From CAHJXG01 sp964235485 (GTDB taxonomy: Bacteria > Pseudomonadota > Alphaproteobacteria > Acetobacterales > Acetobacteraceae): a stretch of 64,000 nt of DNA. Position numbers and translations under genes: made by a program. How positions within the stretch are numbered: position 1 is the first letter of the stretch; the number at the start of each line of letters is the position of its first letter. Of the stretch, positions 35,142-43,505 are shown in pieces. The DNA lies in assembly GCA_964235485.1 (NCBI GenBank), contig CAXSAZ010000001.1, forward strand, positions 124,001 through 188,000, read 5' to 3'. The notes under the pieces are model-generated. The model searched no databases. It was given only the letters and a program-made list of their open reading frames with translations, and was not told the origin of the DNA.

Positions 35142-35812
35142 CCGCCGCTCGGCAGGTCGATCCAGGACAGGTGCCCGCCCTTGCCAGCCCCGGTGTCGAG
35201 GAACACAGCCAGCCCGCCCGACGATCCCGTCCGCCGGTACGGCCGCCCGTCCGTGCTGCGCTGGTCATGGCCGCAATACACCGTCAAGCCCGCGGGGATG
35301 CGGTCCACCCAGCGCAGCACGCGCTCCGGGTAGCCGTCCGGCTGCATCCGCCCCGTCGTTTCCCCGAACAAGGCGCGGGACAGCAGCGGGTCCACCCGGC
35401 CGAGCGGCGGCGGCGGCGGCTCGCTCAGCATGGCCGGGTGGAAGCCGCCGTGCACAAAGGCGATATCGCCATGCGCCAGCCAGGCCGGCGCGTGGCTGAT
35501 CTCGCGCAGCGCGCGTTCGCGGAGCGCATCGTCCAACTGCGACAGCGTGGCCTGCAGCGCCGCGTCCATACGCACCGCCTGGCCGGACAGCGCGCGGCCC
35601 AACTTGCGGTCGTGGTTGCCGAGGATGAACAGGCCGCGCCCCTGGTCCATCAGCGTGAACATGGTCCGCAGCACGCCCGCGCTGTCCGGCCCGTGGTCGC
35701 TGAGGTCGCCGAGCTGCACCACGAACCGGTCGGTGGCCGTCGCCGCCGCAAAGGCGCGAATGTCCCCATGCACGTCGCCCACCACGCGCAGCGGGGCGCC
35801 CGCGGGGATCAC
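35138..35812 (-). CDS. PPP-family metallophosphatase
   Basis: A 224-residue calcineurin-like phosphatase of the PPP/ApaH-like group. Metal-binding motifs in order are VVGDVHGDI, QLGDLSDHGPDS, ILGNHDRK, FVHGGFHP and YCGHDQ. It probably is a serine/threonine protein phosphatase or a dinucleoside-polyphosphate hydrolase; the substrate is open. Its ATG overlaps the photolyase stop by 4 bases, so the two are co-translated. The convergent stop is shared with the Fe-S photolyase. Confidence 0.88.
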   Translation of the reverse strand: MIPAGAPLRVVGDVHGDIRAFAAATATDRFVVQLGDLSDHGPDSAGVLRTMFTLMDQGRGLFILGNHDRKLGRALSGQAVRMDAALQATLSQLDDALRERALREISHAPAWLAHGDIAFVHGGFHPAMLSEPPPPPLGRVDPLLSRALFGETTGRMQPDGYPERVLRWVDRIPAGLTVYCGHDQRSTDGRPYRRTGSSGGLAVFLDTGAGKGGHLSWIDLPSGG

Positions 35813-37263
35813 GCGGCCCGCCGCACGGTGGCGCGATACACGTCGAGCGCGCGCTGCCGGGCTTGCGGCAGGTCGGCGATGGGGTTCGGGTAGCTACGGC
35901 CAAGCTCCACCCCGGCCGCCGCCAACACGGCGGGCGGCGCGGACCAGGGCGCGTGCACGAACCGGTCCGGCAGCCGCGCCAGCTCCGGCACCCAAGCGCG
36001 GACGTAGGCGCCGTCTGGGTCGAACTTCTCGCCCTGGCTCACCGGGTTGAACACCCGGAAGAACGGCTGGCTGTCGATGCCGCAACCGGCGATCCATTGC
36101 CAGCTCGTCGCGTTGCTGGCGAGGTCGGCATCGACCAGCGTGTCCCAGAAATACGCCTGCCCGGCCTGCCAGGGCAGCAGGAGCTGCTTCACCAGGAACG
36201 ACGCGGCGATCATGCGGACGCGGTTGTGCATCCAGCCGATGCGCCAAAGCTGCCGCATCCCGGCATCGACGATCGGGATGCCGGTCCGGCCGCGCTGCCA
36301 CGCGCGCAGCTCAGCCGGGTTGTCGCGCACGGTCAGGCCGGCGAAGGCCGGGCGGAGCGGACGCTCCGGCATGTGCGGGTGGTGCCACAAGAGGTAGGCC
36401 GAGAAGTCCCGCCACAGGATCTCGCCCAGGAACACCTCAAGCCCCTTGCCGGTCTCCTGCGCGGCCTGCTGCGCCGTGTGCCAAACCTGGCCGGGCGACA
36501 GCTCCCCCCAGTGCAGGTGCGGCGATACCATGCTGGTGCCGGGCTGGCCCGGCCGGTTGCGCCCGGTGTCATAGCCGTGCACCGCTTTTGCCAGGAACCC
36601 GGCCAGCCGGTCATGCGCCGCGGCCTCGCCGACCTGCCAAGTCTCGCGGAACCCGCCGGCCCAGTCGGGACGGGTCGGCAACAGGCCCCAGTCTTCCAGG
36701 CGGTCCGAGCGGGGCGGGGCGGGGCAGGGGACGCGCTCAGGCGCCGGGGCGGGCAAAGGCGGCGCGCCGAGCGCCCGGCAGGTGCGGGCGAAGGGGGTGT
36801 AAACGCCGTAGGTGCCGCCGGTCTTGGTGCGGATGCTGTCCAGGTCGAACAGGGTGGCCGTGCGGTGCAGGTGCAGCGCCGCGCCGGCGTGCTGCAACGC
36901 CGCGGCCACGTCGGCCTCGGCCTGGCGCGCCCAAGGTTCGTGCATCCGGCCGGCATGGACCTCCGCCGCGCCGACCTCCTGCGCCAAGGCGGGAAGCACC
37001 TCGGCGGACGGCCCGCGCCGCAGCACGAGCCTGGCGCCGCGCGCCGCCAGGCTTTCGGCCAGCGACGCCAGGCTACCGTGCAGCCACCAGCGCGCCGCGC
37101 CGCCCAGCGCCCAGGCGCCCGGGGTGTCGTCGTCCAGCACGTAAACCGGCAGCACCGCTCGCCCGCCCGCCAGCGCAGCCTGCAGCGCCGCGTGGTCCTG
37201 CAACCGCAGGTCCTGGCGAAACCACACAATGACAGGCGGTCCGCCCCCCGTTCCCTTGCTCAT
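35809..37263 (-). CDS. phrB: Deoxyribodipyrimidine photolyase, class I
   Basis: This 484-residue flavoprotein reverses cyclobutane pyrimidine dimers with blue light. The N-terminal antenna domain starts VIVWFRQDLRLQDHAALQAAL. The FAD-binding core contains GMRQLWRIGWMHNRVRMIAA, DADLASNATSWQWIAGCG and FFRVFNPVSQGEKFDPDGAY, all class I photolyase signatures. The tryptophans of the electron path are in these blocks. ATG at 37263 is chosen over one at 37290 because the first adds unrelated residues. The stop overlaps the phosphatase start. Whether it is a repair enzyme or cryptochrome cannot be proved from sequence, but all catalytic elements are present. Confidence 0.93.
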   Translation of the reverse strand: MSKGTGGGPPVIVWFRQDLRLQDHAALQAALAGGRAVLPVYVLDDDTPGAWALGGAARWWLHGSLASLAESLAARGARLVLRRGPSAEVLPALAQEVGAAEVHAGRMHEPWARQAEADVAAALQHAGAALHLHRTATLFDLDSIRTKTGGTYGVYTPFARTCRALGAPPLPAPAPERVPCPAPPRSDRLEDWGLLPTRPDWAGGFRETWQVGEAAAHDRLAGFLAKAVHGYDTGRNRPGQPGTSMVSPHLHWGELSPGQVWHTAQQAAQETGKGLEVFLGEILWRDFSAYLLWHHPHMPERPLRPAFAGLTVRDNPAELRAWQRGRTGIPIVDAGMRQLWRIGWMHNRVRMIAASFLVKQLLLPWQAGQAYFWDTLVDADLASNATSWQWIAGCGIDSQPFFRVFNPVSQGEKFDPDGAYVRAWVPELARLPDRFVHAPWSAPPAVLAAAGVELGRSYPNPIADLPQARQRALDVYRATVRRAA

Positions 37264-37341
37264 CTCCAACTCCGTGGGCACAAGGCCCAAATCTGCTCCT
37301 TCATAAATGGGTCATGGAGGCAGCCGGTCCATAGTACGGCT

Positions 37342-38061
37342 TCAAGCGCCGGCGGTCCGGGGTGCTGGCCGGGCTTGGGGCCGGGCAGGGGCGGCCGCCT
37401 GCGCCAGGGTGAAGCTGAACAGCCGGTCCTGCCCCAGCAGGAACGCCCGGCCGCCCCGCGGGAACAACCCGGCGATGGCCGGGTGCGCCACGTCCAGCCC
37501 GCCGGTGTAGGCGCCCAAGGCCGGCAGCATCAGCCGCCGCGCGTCGGCCACGAAGCAGGGCCGGGTCACGGCGCCGGCGCGGGTGGCGATGCTGGCCTTG
37601 GGATGGTGATGGCCGCACAACTCGCCCTGCGCGCCGTGCGCGGCCTGGTGGCGGAACACCAGGGGACCCGCGGTCCACACGTCGGCGGCCTGGCCGCCCA
37701 GCCCGTCGGGCGGCGCCGGGTCGTGGTTGCCCAGCACCCAAACGAACGCCGCGGTCTCCGTCAAGCCCCGCAGCCGCGCCGCGTCGCCCGGCGCCATGCG
37801 CAGCGACCCGCGCGCATCGTGGAAGCTGTCGCCCAGCGCCACCACGGTGCGCGGGCGCCACCGCCGCATCAGCGCCGCCAGCCGGTCCAGCGTCGCCCGG
37901 GTGTCCCAGGGCGGCACCAACTGCCCGCGCGCCGCGCAGGCGGAGCCTTTTTCCAAATGCAGGTCCGCCACCGCCAGCAGCCCGGCTGCCGGCCATATCA
38001 CGCCGCCCAGGGGATCGAGCATCAGGCGCTCCCCCATGAGGTGCAGCGGCGCCGCCGTCAT
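37342..38061 (-). CDS. pdeM: Ligase-associated DNA-damage-response endonuclease PdeM
   Basis: This 239-residue metallophosphoesterase of the PdeM type is normally found with an Lhr-like helicase, an ATP-dependent DNA ligase and an exonuclease. Metal motifs are VADLHLEKG, VALGDSFHD, VLGNHDPAPPD and LCGHHHPKASIA. It likely trims DNA ends in an auxiliary repair pathway. ATG at 38061 directly follows the strong ribosome site GGAGGGGGG. It follows the helicase gene by 11 bases. Proline/alanine repeats at the C-terminus are probably disordered. Confidence 0.88.
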   Translation of the reverse strand: MTAAPLHLMGERLMLDPLGGVIWPAAGLLAVADLHLEKGSACAARGQLVPPWDTRATLDRLAALMRRWRPRTVVALGDSFHDARGSLRMAPGDAARLRGLTETAAFVWVLGNHDPAPPDGLGGQAADVWTAGPLVFRHQAAHGAQGELCGHHHPKASIATRAGAVTRPCFVADARRLMLPALGAYTGGLDVAHPAIAGLFPRGGRAFLLGQDRLFSFTLAQAAAPARPQARPAPRTAGA

Positions 38062-38072
38062 GCCCCCCTCCT

Positions 38073-40589
38073 TCATACAGATTGTGCCCGCTGGCGGTGC
38101 GGCTTGCGCTGCAGGATTGCCAGGTTGGCGCGGTGCACCGGATGCACCCGCATCGGCGCGGTGCTGGACGGGGCGTCGCCGGTCGCCTCCGCCACCAGCG
38201 CCTCGGTTTCCGCGAGCAGCGCGTCCTCGTCCCCAGCCGTGCGCACCGTTTCCCGCCCGATGTCCAGCAGCACCGGCACCGCCAGCGGCGACACCCGCGA
38301 CAGCCGCACATGCCGCACCCGGCCCGCCACCCGCCCGAGCATCCCCGACAGCCGGCCCAAATCGGTCAGCCCGCCCGCCGCGTCCGCCCGCGTGGCGCGC
38401 AGCAGCACGTGGTCCGGCTGGTGCCGCCGCAGCACGTCGTAGATCAGGTCGCTGTTCACCGTTACCTGCCGCCGGCTCTTTTCCTGGCCCGGGTGGTTGC
38501 GCTCGATCAGCCCGGCGATCACGGCGACGTTGCGGAAGGTCCGGCGCAACATGCTGCTTTCCGCCATCCAGGCTTCCAGGTCGTCGCCCAGCATGTCCTG
38601 CTCGAACAGTTGAGCGATGTCTTGGGGTTCGTAAGCCGACCACACCGCGATCACGTAGTCCGTGGCGACAAAGCCGAGCGGGCCGCAGCCGAACCGCTCC
38701 ATGCGCCGGGTCAGCAACATGCCGAGGGTTTGGTGGGCGTTGCGGCCCTCGAAACAGTAGGCAACCAGGAACCAGCGGCCGTTGCGGGGAAAGGTCTCCA
38801 CCAGCAGGTCATCGGTCCCCGGCAGTTGCGACCGCTCGGTTTGCAGGCCCAGCCATTCGCGCACGGGAGGCGGGTAGTGCGACCAGGCGGCGGGGTCGTG
38901 CAGCATGGCGCGTACCCGGGCCGCGAGGTTCGAGGTCAGCGGGTATTTGGACCCGGCATAGGCGGGCACCATCGGCTCGCCACCGCCGCCTTCCGCAACC
39001 TCCACCGTGGTTTCCCGCAGCCGCACGTAGCGCAGCAGCCGCCCGGCGAACATGAAGGTGTCGCCGGGCGCCATCATGTTGACGAAGCTTTCCTCCACCT
39101 CGCCGAGCGCCCCCCCGCCGCGCCCGGCCAGCCGCACCTTCAGCAGCGGCGCTTCCACGATGGTGCCGAGGTTCATCCGCGCGGTGCGCGCCATCCGCTC
39201 GCCCCGGATGTGCACCAAGCCGTCCGCGTCGCGGAACAGCTTGCGGTAGCGGTCATAGGCCGCGAGCGCGTAGCCGCCGTCCTCCACGAAGCGCAGCACG
39301 TCGTCGAAGTCCGCCCGCAGCAGGCCGGCGTAGGGCGCGGCGCGGCGCACCTCGTCGTACATCCTGTCCGGGTGGAACGGGGCGCCCGCCGCCATCAGCA
39401 AAAGGTGCTGGGCCAGCACGTCGAGTCCGCCGGGCCGCGGCGGGTCGCCGTCCTGCTCGCGCGCTGCAACGCCCTCAATGGCGGCCTCGCATTCCAGCAG
39501 CTCGAACCGGTTGGCCGGCACCAGGATGGCGCGCGACGCCTCGTCCATGCGGTGGTTGGCCCGGCCGACGCGCTGCAAGAGCCGGCTCACTCCCTTTGGC
39601 GCGCCGACCTGGATCACCAAATCAACGCCGCCCCAGTCGATGCCGAGATCGAGCGAGGAGGTCGCCACCACTGCGCGCAACTGCCCGGCGGACATCGCCG
39701 CCTCCACCTTGCGGCGCTGCCCGATGTCCAAGCTGCCGTGGTGCAGCGCGATGGGCAGGGTGTCCGCGTTGATTTTCCAAAGCGCCTGGAACAGCAGCTC
39801 GCCTTGCGCCCGGGTGTTGACGAACACGATGGTCATGCGGTGCGCGCCGATGCGCTCCAAGATCGCGGACGCGCTGCCCAGGCCCATATGCCCCGACCAC
39901 GGCAGCCGGCCGTCCGGCAGCAGGATCGACAGGGCCGGCGGCGCACGCTCCGCCACCTCGATCAGCTCCGGCACGGCGCCCACGCCCACGTAGTCCAGCA
40001 GCGCCCCTCGGTGCGCGACCGTCGCCGACAAGCCGACCCGGCGCAGGCCCGGCACCAGCGCGCCGAGCCGGGCCAGGCACAAGGCAAGCTGATCGCCCCG
40101 CTTGGTGCCGGCCAGCGCGTGCACCTCGTCGATCACCACGGTGGACAGCCCCGCGAACATCTGCGGCGCGTCCGCCTGCGACAGCAGCAGCGCCAGGCTT
40201 TCCGGCGTGGTCAGCAGGATGTGGGGCGGCTGCTCCTTTTGCCGCTTGCGTCGGTTGGCCGGGGTGTCGCCGGTCCGGGTCTCGACCGCTATGGAAAGGT
40301 TCATCTCCTCCACGGGCGCCAGCAGGTTGCGGGCGATGTCGGTGGCCAGCGCCTTGAGCGGGCTGACATACAGCGTGTGCAGCCCGGCGCGCGGCGCCGT
40401 GGCGAGGTCGATCAGGCTCGCCAGGAACCCGGCAAGCGTCTTGCCGCCTCCGGTCGGCGCGATCAGCAGGGCGCTCTGCCCGGCCCGCGCCGCCGCGACC
40501 ATGGCGAGCTGGTGAGGCCGGGGCGTCCAGCCGCGCCGGGCGAACCAGGACGCGAACGGCTCGGGCAAGGGTTCCGGCAATGTTCCCAT
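38073..40589 (-). CDS. Ligase-associated DEXH-box DNA helicase, Lhr-like
   Basis: An 838-residue SF2 helicase of the ligase-associated damage-response type. The motifs are I IAPTGGGKT near residue 48, II TVVIDEVHAL, III VGLSATVAH and VI LLQRVGRANHRMDE. The C-terminal half carries the winged-helix and DUF4145-like regions known from Lhr-core proteins (SRVSPLAVPVLLDIGRETV). It likely unwinds DNA or RNA:DNA during repair with PdeM, which follows immediately. The usual partner ligase and exonuclease are not adjacent here; an orphan antitoxin gene precedes it instead. Confidence 0.92.
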   Translation of the reverse strand: MGTLPEPLPEPFASWFARRGWTPRPHQLAMVAAARAGQSALLIAPTGGGKTLAGFLASLIDLATAPRAGLHTLYVSPLKALATDIARNLLAPVEEMNLSIAVETRTGDTPANRRKRQKEQPPHILLTTPESLALLLSQADAPQMFAGLSTVVIDEVHALAGTKRGDQLALCLARLGALVPGLRRVGLSATVAHRGALLDYVGVGAVPELIEVAERAPPALSILLPDGRLPWSGHMGLGSASAILERIGAHRMTIVFVNTRAQGELLFQALWKINADTLPIALHHGSLDIGQRRKVEAAMSAGQLRAVVATSSLDLGIDWGGVDLVIQVGAPKGVSRLLQRVGRANHRMDEASRAILVPANRFELLECEAAIEGVAAREQDGDPPRPGGLDVLAQHLLLMAAGAPFHPDRMYDEVRRAAPYAGLLRADFDDVLRFVEDGGYALAAYDRYRKLFRDADGLVHIRGERMARTARMNLGTIVEAPLLKVRLAGRGGGALGEVEESFVNMMAPGDTFMFAGRLLRYVRLRETTVEVAEGGGGEPMVPAYAGSKYPLTSNLAARVRAMLHDPAAWSHYPPPVREWLGLQTERSQLPGTDDLLVETFPRNGRWFLVAYCFEGRNAHQTLGMLLTRRMERFGCGPLGFVATDYVIAVWSAYEPQDIAQLFEQDMLGDDLEAWMAESSMLRRTFRNVAVIAGLIERNHPGQEKSRRQVTVNSDLIYDVLRRHQPDHVLLRATRADAAGGLTDLGRLSGMLGRVAGRVRHVRLSRVSPLAVPVLLDIGRETVRTAGDEDALLAETEALVAEATGDAPSSTAPMRVHPVHRANLAILQRKPHRQRAQSV

Positions 40590-40640
40590 GAGCGAGACAT
40601 AGCCCGGGCGGCCCGGGTGTCAAACCCGGCCTCCGCGTGC

Positions 40641-40877
40641 TCAGTCCGCGATGCCGACGGCGCTATCCCAGGCTGCCGCGGCTTCGACGAAGTCGAGGGC
40701 GTCCGCTTCCTCCGGAGCGCCCCGCAAGACCAGAGCCTGCCGGTGCGCCTCGTCCCGGAACCCAGGGGCATGAGGGTCAGGAACCCACACGCGCAGCAGC
40801 CTCATCCCGCTTGCCCACCGCGACGCCCGGCAGCGTTGAAACTCGTTAAAGCCGTTTGTCCGAGCTGCCCGTGGCAC
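40641..40877 (-). CDS. Orphan MazE-like antitoxin (DUF3018 family)
   Basis: A 78-residue protein recognised by FNEFQRCRASRWASGMRLLRVWVPDPHAPGF, then DEAHRQALVL and ALDFVEAAAA, the DUF3018/MazE-family antitoxin layout. These normally precede a mazF-like toxin gene on the same strand. Here the downstream bases are a 51-base gap and then the helicase gene, so no toxin follows. The GTG at 40877 has GAGGAGGG about 5 bases upstream and is preferred to ATG at 40895. It may be a remnant, or it may neutralise a toxin encoded elsewhere. Confidence 0.75.
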   Translation of the reverse strand: MPRAARTNGFNEFQRCRASRWASGMRLLRVWVPDPHAPGFRDEAHRQALVLRGAPEEADALDFVEAAAAWDSAVGIAD

Positions 40878-41046
40878 CGTACCCTCCTCAACCATTCCGA
40901 ATGGCAGCCCGCAAAGCTTGTGAAGCAGCCTACCGGACCGGCATCGGGCAGCTCAGGTCGCCCCAAGTCCCGCACTCTACCCGGTGCTCGCCTCCCATCC
41001 ACGATTCCGCGATGCGGTCCCGGACAGCCCCCGCTAGACTGCCCCC

Positions 41047-42042
41047 ATGCCGCTGCCCTCCTGGCACCCCGACAGCCTGGCCGACCGCCTGCCGTTCCTG
41101 CGCCGCCGCGCGCTGCTGACGCAGGCGACCCGCGCCTTCTTCGCCGCCCGCGGCTACACGGAGGTCGAGACGCCCTATGCCGTCCCGACGCCGGGCGAGG
41201 AGGTGCACCTGCGCGCGCTCCGTACCGTGGTCCACGGCCCGGACGGCACGGGCCGGGCGCTGTGGCTGCACACCAGCCCCGAGTTCGCCATGAAGCGCCT
41301 GCTGGCCGCCGGCGTCGGCCCGGTGTTCCAACTGGCCCGGGTTTGGCGCGACGGCGAGGGCAGCGCCCGCCACGCCGCCGAGTTCACCATGCTGGAATGG
41401 TATCGCCCCGGCCTCCACTTCAACGGCCTGATGGACGAAACCGCGGCCCTGCTCCGCGCCGTGCTGCCGCCGGTCGTGACGAGCGGCGGGGTCGAGACCA
41501 GCCTCGCCGCCTTCGAGCGCCTGACGGTCGCGGAGGCATTCTCCCGCCATGCCGGCGCCGACGTGCTCAGTACCGCGGGCGATGCTTCCGGCCTCGCCCG
41601 AAGCGCCGGGGCGGCGCTGCGTCCCGGGGAAACGTGGGAGGACCTGTTCTTCCGCCTGCTGCTGGAACGGGTCGAGCCGCATCTGGGCCGGGCGCATCCC
41701 ACCTTCCTCACCCACTGGCCCGCCGCCCAAGCGGCGCTCGCCCGGCGCGACCCGGCGGATGGCCGCGTGGCGCTGCGCTTCGAGCTGTTCGTTTGCGGCA
41801 CCGAACTCGCCAACGCTTTCGAGGAACTGACCGACCCGGCCGAGCAGCGGGCGCGCTTCACCGAAGACCGCGCCCGGCGCCACGCGCTGTACGGCCCGGA
41901 TTGGCCGCTGGACGAGGACCTTCTCGCGGCCCTCCGCCACGGGATGCCGCCGTCGTCCGGGATCGCGCTCGGCTTCGACCGCCTGGCGATGCTGGCCGCC
42001 GGCGCCGACCGCATCGGCCAAGTGCTTTGGCTGCCTGATTGA
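41047..42042 (+). CDS. epmA: EF-P lysine aminoacylase EpmA (GenX/PoxA)
   Basis: A 331-residue truncated lysyl-tRNA-synthetase homologue without an anticodon-binding domain. Class II motifs are visible: LLTQATRAFFAARGYTEVET (motif 1), PVFQLARVWRDGE and EFTMLEWYRPG (motif 2), and GIALGFDRLAMLAAG (motif 3). It attaches beta-lysine to the conserved lysine of elongation factor P, which relieves stalling at polyproline stretches. The partner aminomutase EpmB and EF-P genes are not in this window. The window encodes a polyproline-rich TolA, a typical EF-P client. Confidence 0.92.
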   Translation: MPLPSWHPDSLADRLPFLRRRALLTQATRAFFAARGYTEVETPYAVPTPGEEVHLRALRTVVHGPDGTGRALWLHTSPEFAMKRLLAAGVGPVFQLARVWRDGEGSARHAAEFTMLEWYRPGLHFNGLMDETAALLRAVLPPVVTSGGVETSLAAFERLTVAEAFSRHAGADVLSTAGDASGLARSAGAALRPGETWEDLFFRLLLERVEPHLGRAHPTFLTHWPAAQAALARRDPADGRVALRFELFVCGTELANAFEELTDPAEQRARFTEDRARRHALYGPDWPLDEDLLAALRHGMPPSSGIALGFDRLAMLAAGADRIGQVLWLPD

Positions 42043-42073
42043 AACAGACGGCGGCGCCGCCAACTCCTGCGGT

Positions 42074-42436
42074 ATGAAGCCCATCCTGCCTTTGCTGCTG
42101 GCGGCGGCCCTCACCGGCTGCGCTCCGGCCTTCAACCGCCCGGCGTTCCTGGCGACGCTGGTGGGCCAGCCGGAAGCCGAGCTGGTGCGCCAGCTCGGCG
42201 TGCCGTCCCGGACCTACGAAACGGACGGCCGCAAGTTCCTGGCCTATGCCGAGCGGCGGTCCGAGGTGATCGGGGGCGGGCCGTTCTTCGGCGGCTTCGG
42301 CTATTTCGGCTCGGGGCTGGGCCTGGGCTACGACGCCGGGTTTCCGTCCGAGATCATCGACCGGACCTGCGAAACCACGTTCGAAGTCGGCAATGGCCGC
42401 GTGCTGGCCTGGTCGCTGCGCGGCAACGCCTGCTGA
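42074..42436 (+). CDS. Small outer-membrane-type lipoprotein
   Basis: A 120-residue secreted lipoprotein. The signal peptide ends at the lipobox ALTGC with Cys16. The mature part has a SmpA/BamE-like start, PAFLATLVGQPEAELVRQLGVPSRTYETDG, the small fold typical of OmpA-linked accessory lipoproteins. It then has a Gly/Phe-rich loop and ends with two cysteines. A structural or outer-membrane-assembly role is plausible. The gene follows epmA by 31 bases on the same strand, so it may be cotranscribed. Confidence 0.75.
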   Translation: MKPILPLLLAAALTGCAPAFNRPAFLATLVGQPEAELVRQLGVPSRTYETDGRKFLAYAERRSEVIGGGPFFGGFGYFGSGLGLGYDAGFPSEIIDRTCETTFEVGNGRVLAWSLRGNAC

Positions 42437-42471
42437 CCGGAACGAAGCCCGCCGCATCGCGTTGCCCTGGG

Positions 42472-42672
42472 ATGCGTAATACGACGATGCGTGGTGCAAT
42501 CAAGCGCGCCGCCTGCAACGCGGCGGTGCTGGCCGGGGTGGTGTTTGCGCTGCCCGTCTCCTGCGGGCAGCGCAGCGACGGCGTTTATACCGGCGGCATC
42601 CAGCCCAGTCCGGCCAGCCGGGTCAACCCGGCGGAACCTGGCTTCACCAACGACGGCAACCATTCTCGGTAA
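42472..42672 (+). CDS. Tiny exported hypothetical protein
   Basis: A 66-residue protein with a basic N-terminus, a hydrophobic segment (AAVLAGVVFALPVS) and then a short polar tail (VYTGGIQPSPASRVN). PVSC could be a degenerate lipobox. An inner ATG at 42487 is an alternative start. It resembles the next 47-residue gene in architecture. No family or role is known. Confidence 0.5.
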   Translation: MRNTTMRGAIKRAACNAAVLAGVVFALPVSCGQRSDGVYTGGIQPSPASRVNPAEPGFTNDGNHSR

Positions 42673-42687
42673 GGGGACCTCCAGACC

Positions 42688-42831
42688 ATGCGTCTCGTCA
42701 TCCTGCTTGCGGCCCTGGCCGTGGCCGCTTGCGGCTTGCGGCCGACTGGTCCCCCCGGGCAGTTGAGCAGTACCGACGTGAACCCGATCAGCGGGTCGCG
42801 CGGGGGTACCAGCGCGGGGAGCAGCCGATAG
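42688..42831 (+). CDS. 47-residue lipoprotein
   Basis: A short gene encoding MRLVILLAALAVAACGLRP, with a perfect signal peptide and lipobox (AVAAC, Cys15). It continues into a polar Gly/Ser-rich tail with VNPISGSRGG. It is 15 bases after the preceding tiny gene and follows AAGGGGACCTC. Such entericidin-like lipopeptides are common; a specific activity is not shown. Confidence 0.65.
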   Translation: MRLVILLAALAVAACGLRPTGPPGQLSSTDVNPISGSRGGTSAGSSR

Positions 42832-42842
42832 GCCGGCGCTGA

Positions 42843-43493
42843 TCAGCGGGCGGCGGCGATGGCGGCGTTCATCGCCCGGACCCCGGCCGCCGGCCCATCC
42901 GGGTGCTGCCAAACCGCCCCCACCACCGCGAGGAAGCTGGCGCCGGCCTGCACCAGCGGCGCGCAGTTCGCAGCCGTGATGCCGCCGATGGCGACGCAGG
43001 GCAGCTCCATCAGCTCGGCCCACCAGGCGAGCAGCGCCGGATCGGCCCGGGTCGGGGCTTCCTTCGTTGTCGTGGGGAAGAACGCGCCGAACGCCACGTA
43101 GTCCGCGCCGGCCTCGCCCGCCTCCATCGCGAGGTCCCGGCTGTCATGGCAGGTAACGCCCAACGTGAGGTCGTCGCCCAGCAACTTGCGCGCTTCGGGC
43201 GCCGCGGTGTCGGTCTGCCCGACATGCGCGCCGTCGCAGCCGGTGCCGACCACCAAATCCGCCCGGTCATTCAGCAGGAACGCGACGCCGCGGGCCTGCG
43301 CGACCGGGCGCAGCGCGTCGATGGCCCGGCGCCACGCATCGTCCTCCGCCTCCTTCAGCCGAAGCTGCACCGCCGCCACGTCGCCCGCGTCCAACGCCCG
43401 GGCGAGCGTGTCGGCGAAGCCGGGGCCGGCCGTGGTCGGCGTGACCAGATAAAGCCGGCACGAGTCCTCCGCGCCCGGCTTTGAAACGTCCAT
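42843..43493 (-). CDS. thiE: Thiamine-phosphate synthase
   Basis: A 216-residue TIM barrel coupling HMP-pyrophosphate and THZ-phosphate into thiamine phosphate. Key motifs are VAAVQLRLKEAEDD (pyrophosphate Arg/Lys), LLNDRADLVVGTGCDGAHVGQTD (metal-binding Asp), GAFFPTTTKEAPTRADP and CVAIGGITAANCAPLVQAG. It acts in the cytoplasm. The gene thiD for the preceding kinase step is also in this window but 17 kb away. It is convergent with the small lipoprotein genes and followed upstream by a conserved hypothetical gene on the same strand. Confidence 0.92.
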   Translation of the reverse strand: MDVSKPGAEDSCRLYLVTPTTAGPGFADTLARALDAGDVAAVQLRLKEAEDDAWRRAIDALRPVAQARGVAFLLNDRADLVVGTGCDGAHVGQTDTAAPEARKLLGDDLTLGVTCHDSRDLAMEAGEAGADYVAFGAFFPTTTKEAPTRADPALLAWWAELMELPCVAIGGITAANCAPLVQAGASFLAVVGAVWQHPDGPAAGVRAMNAAIAAAR

Positions 43494-43505
43494 GGTGGCC
43501 CCCGG

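Noticed and set aside
38082..42038. Plus-strand open frame of over 1300 codons antisense to the helicase
   Set aside because: It is a shadow of the helicase and neighbouring genes with no domain character.
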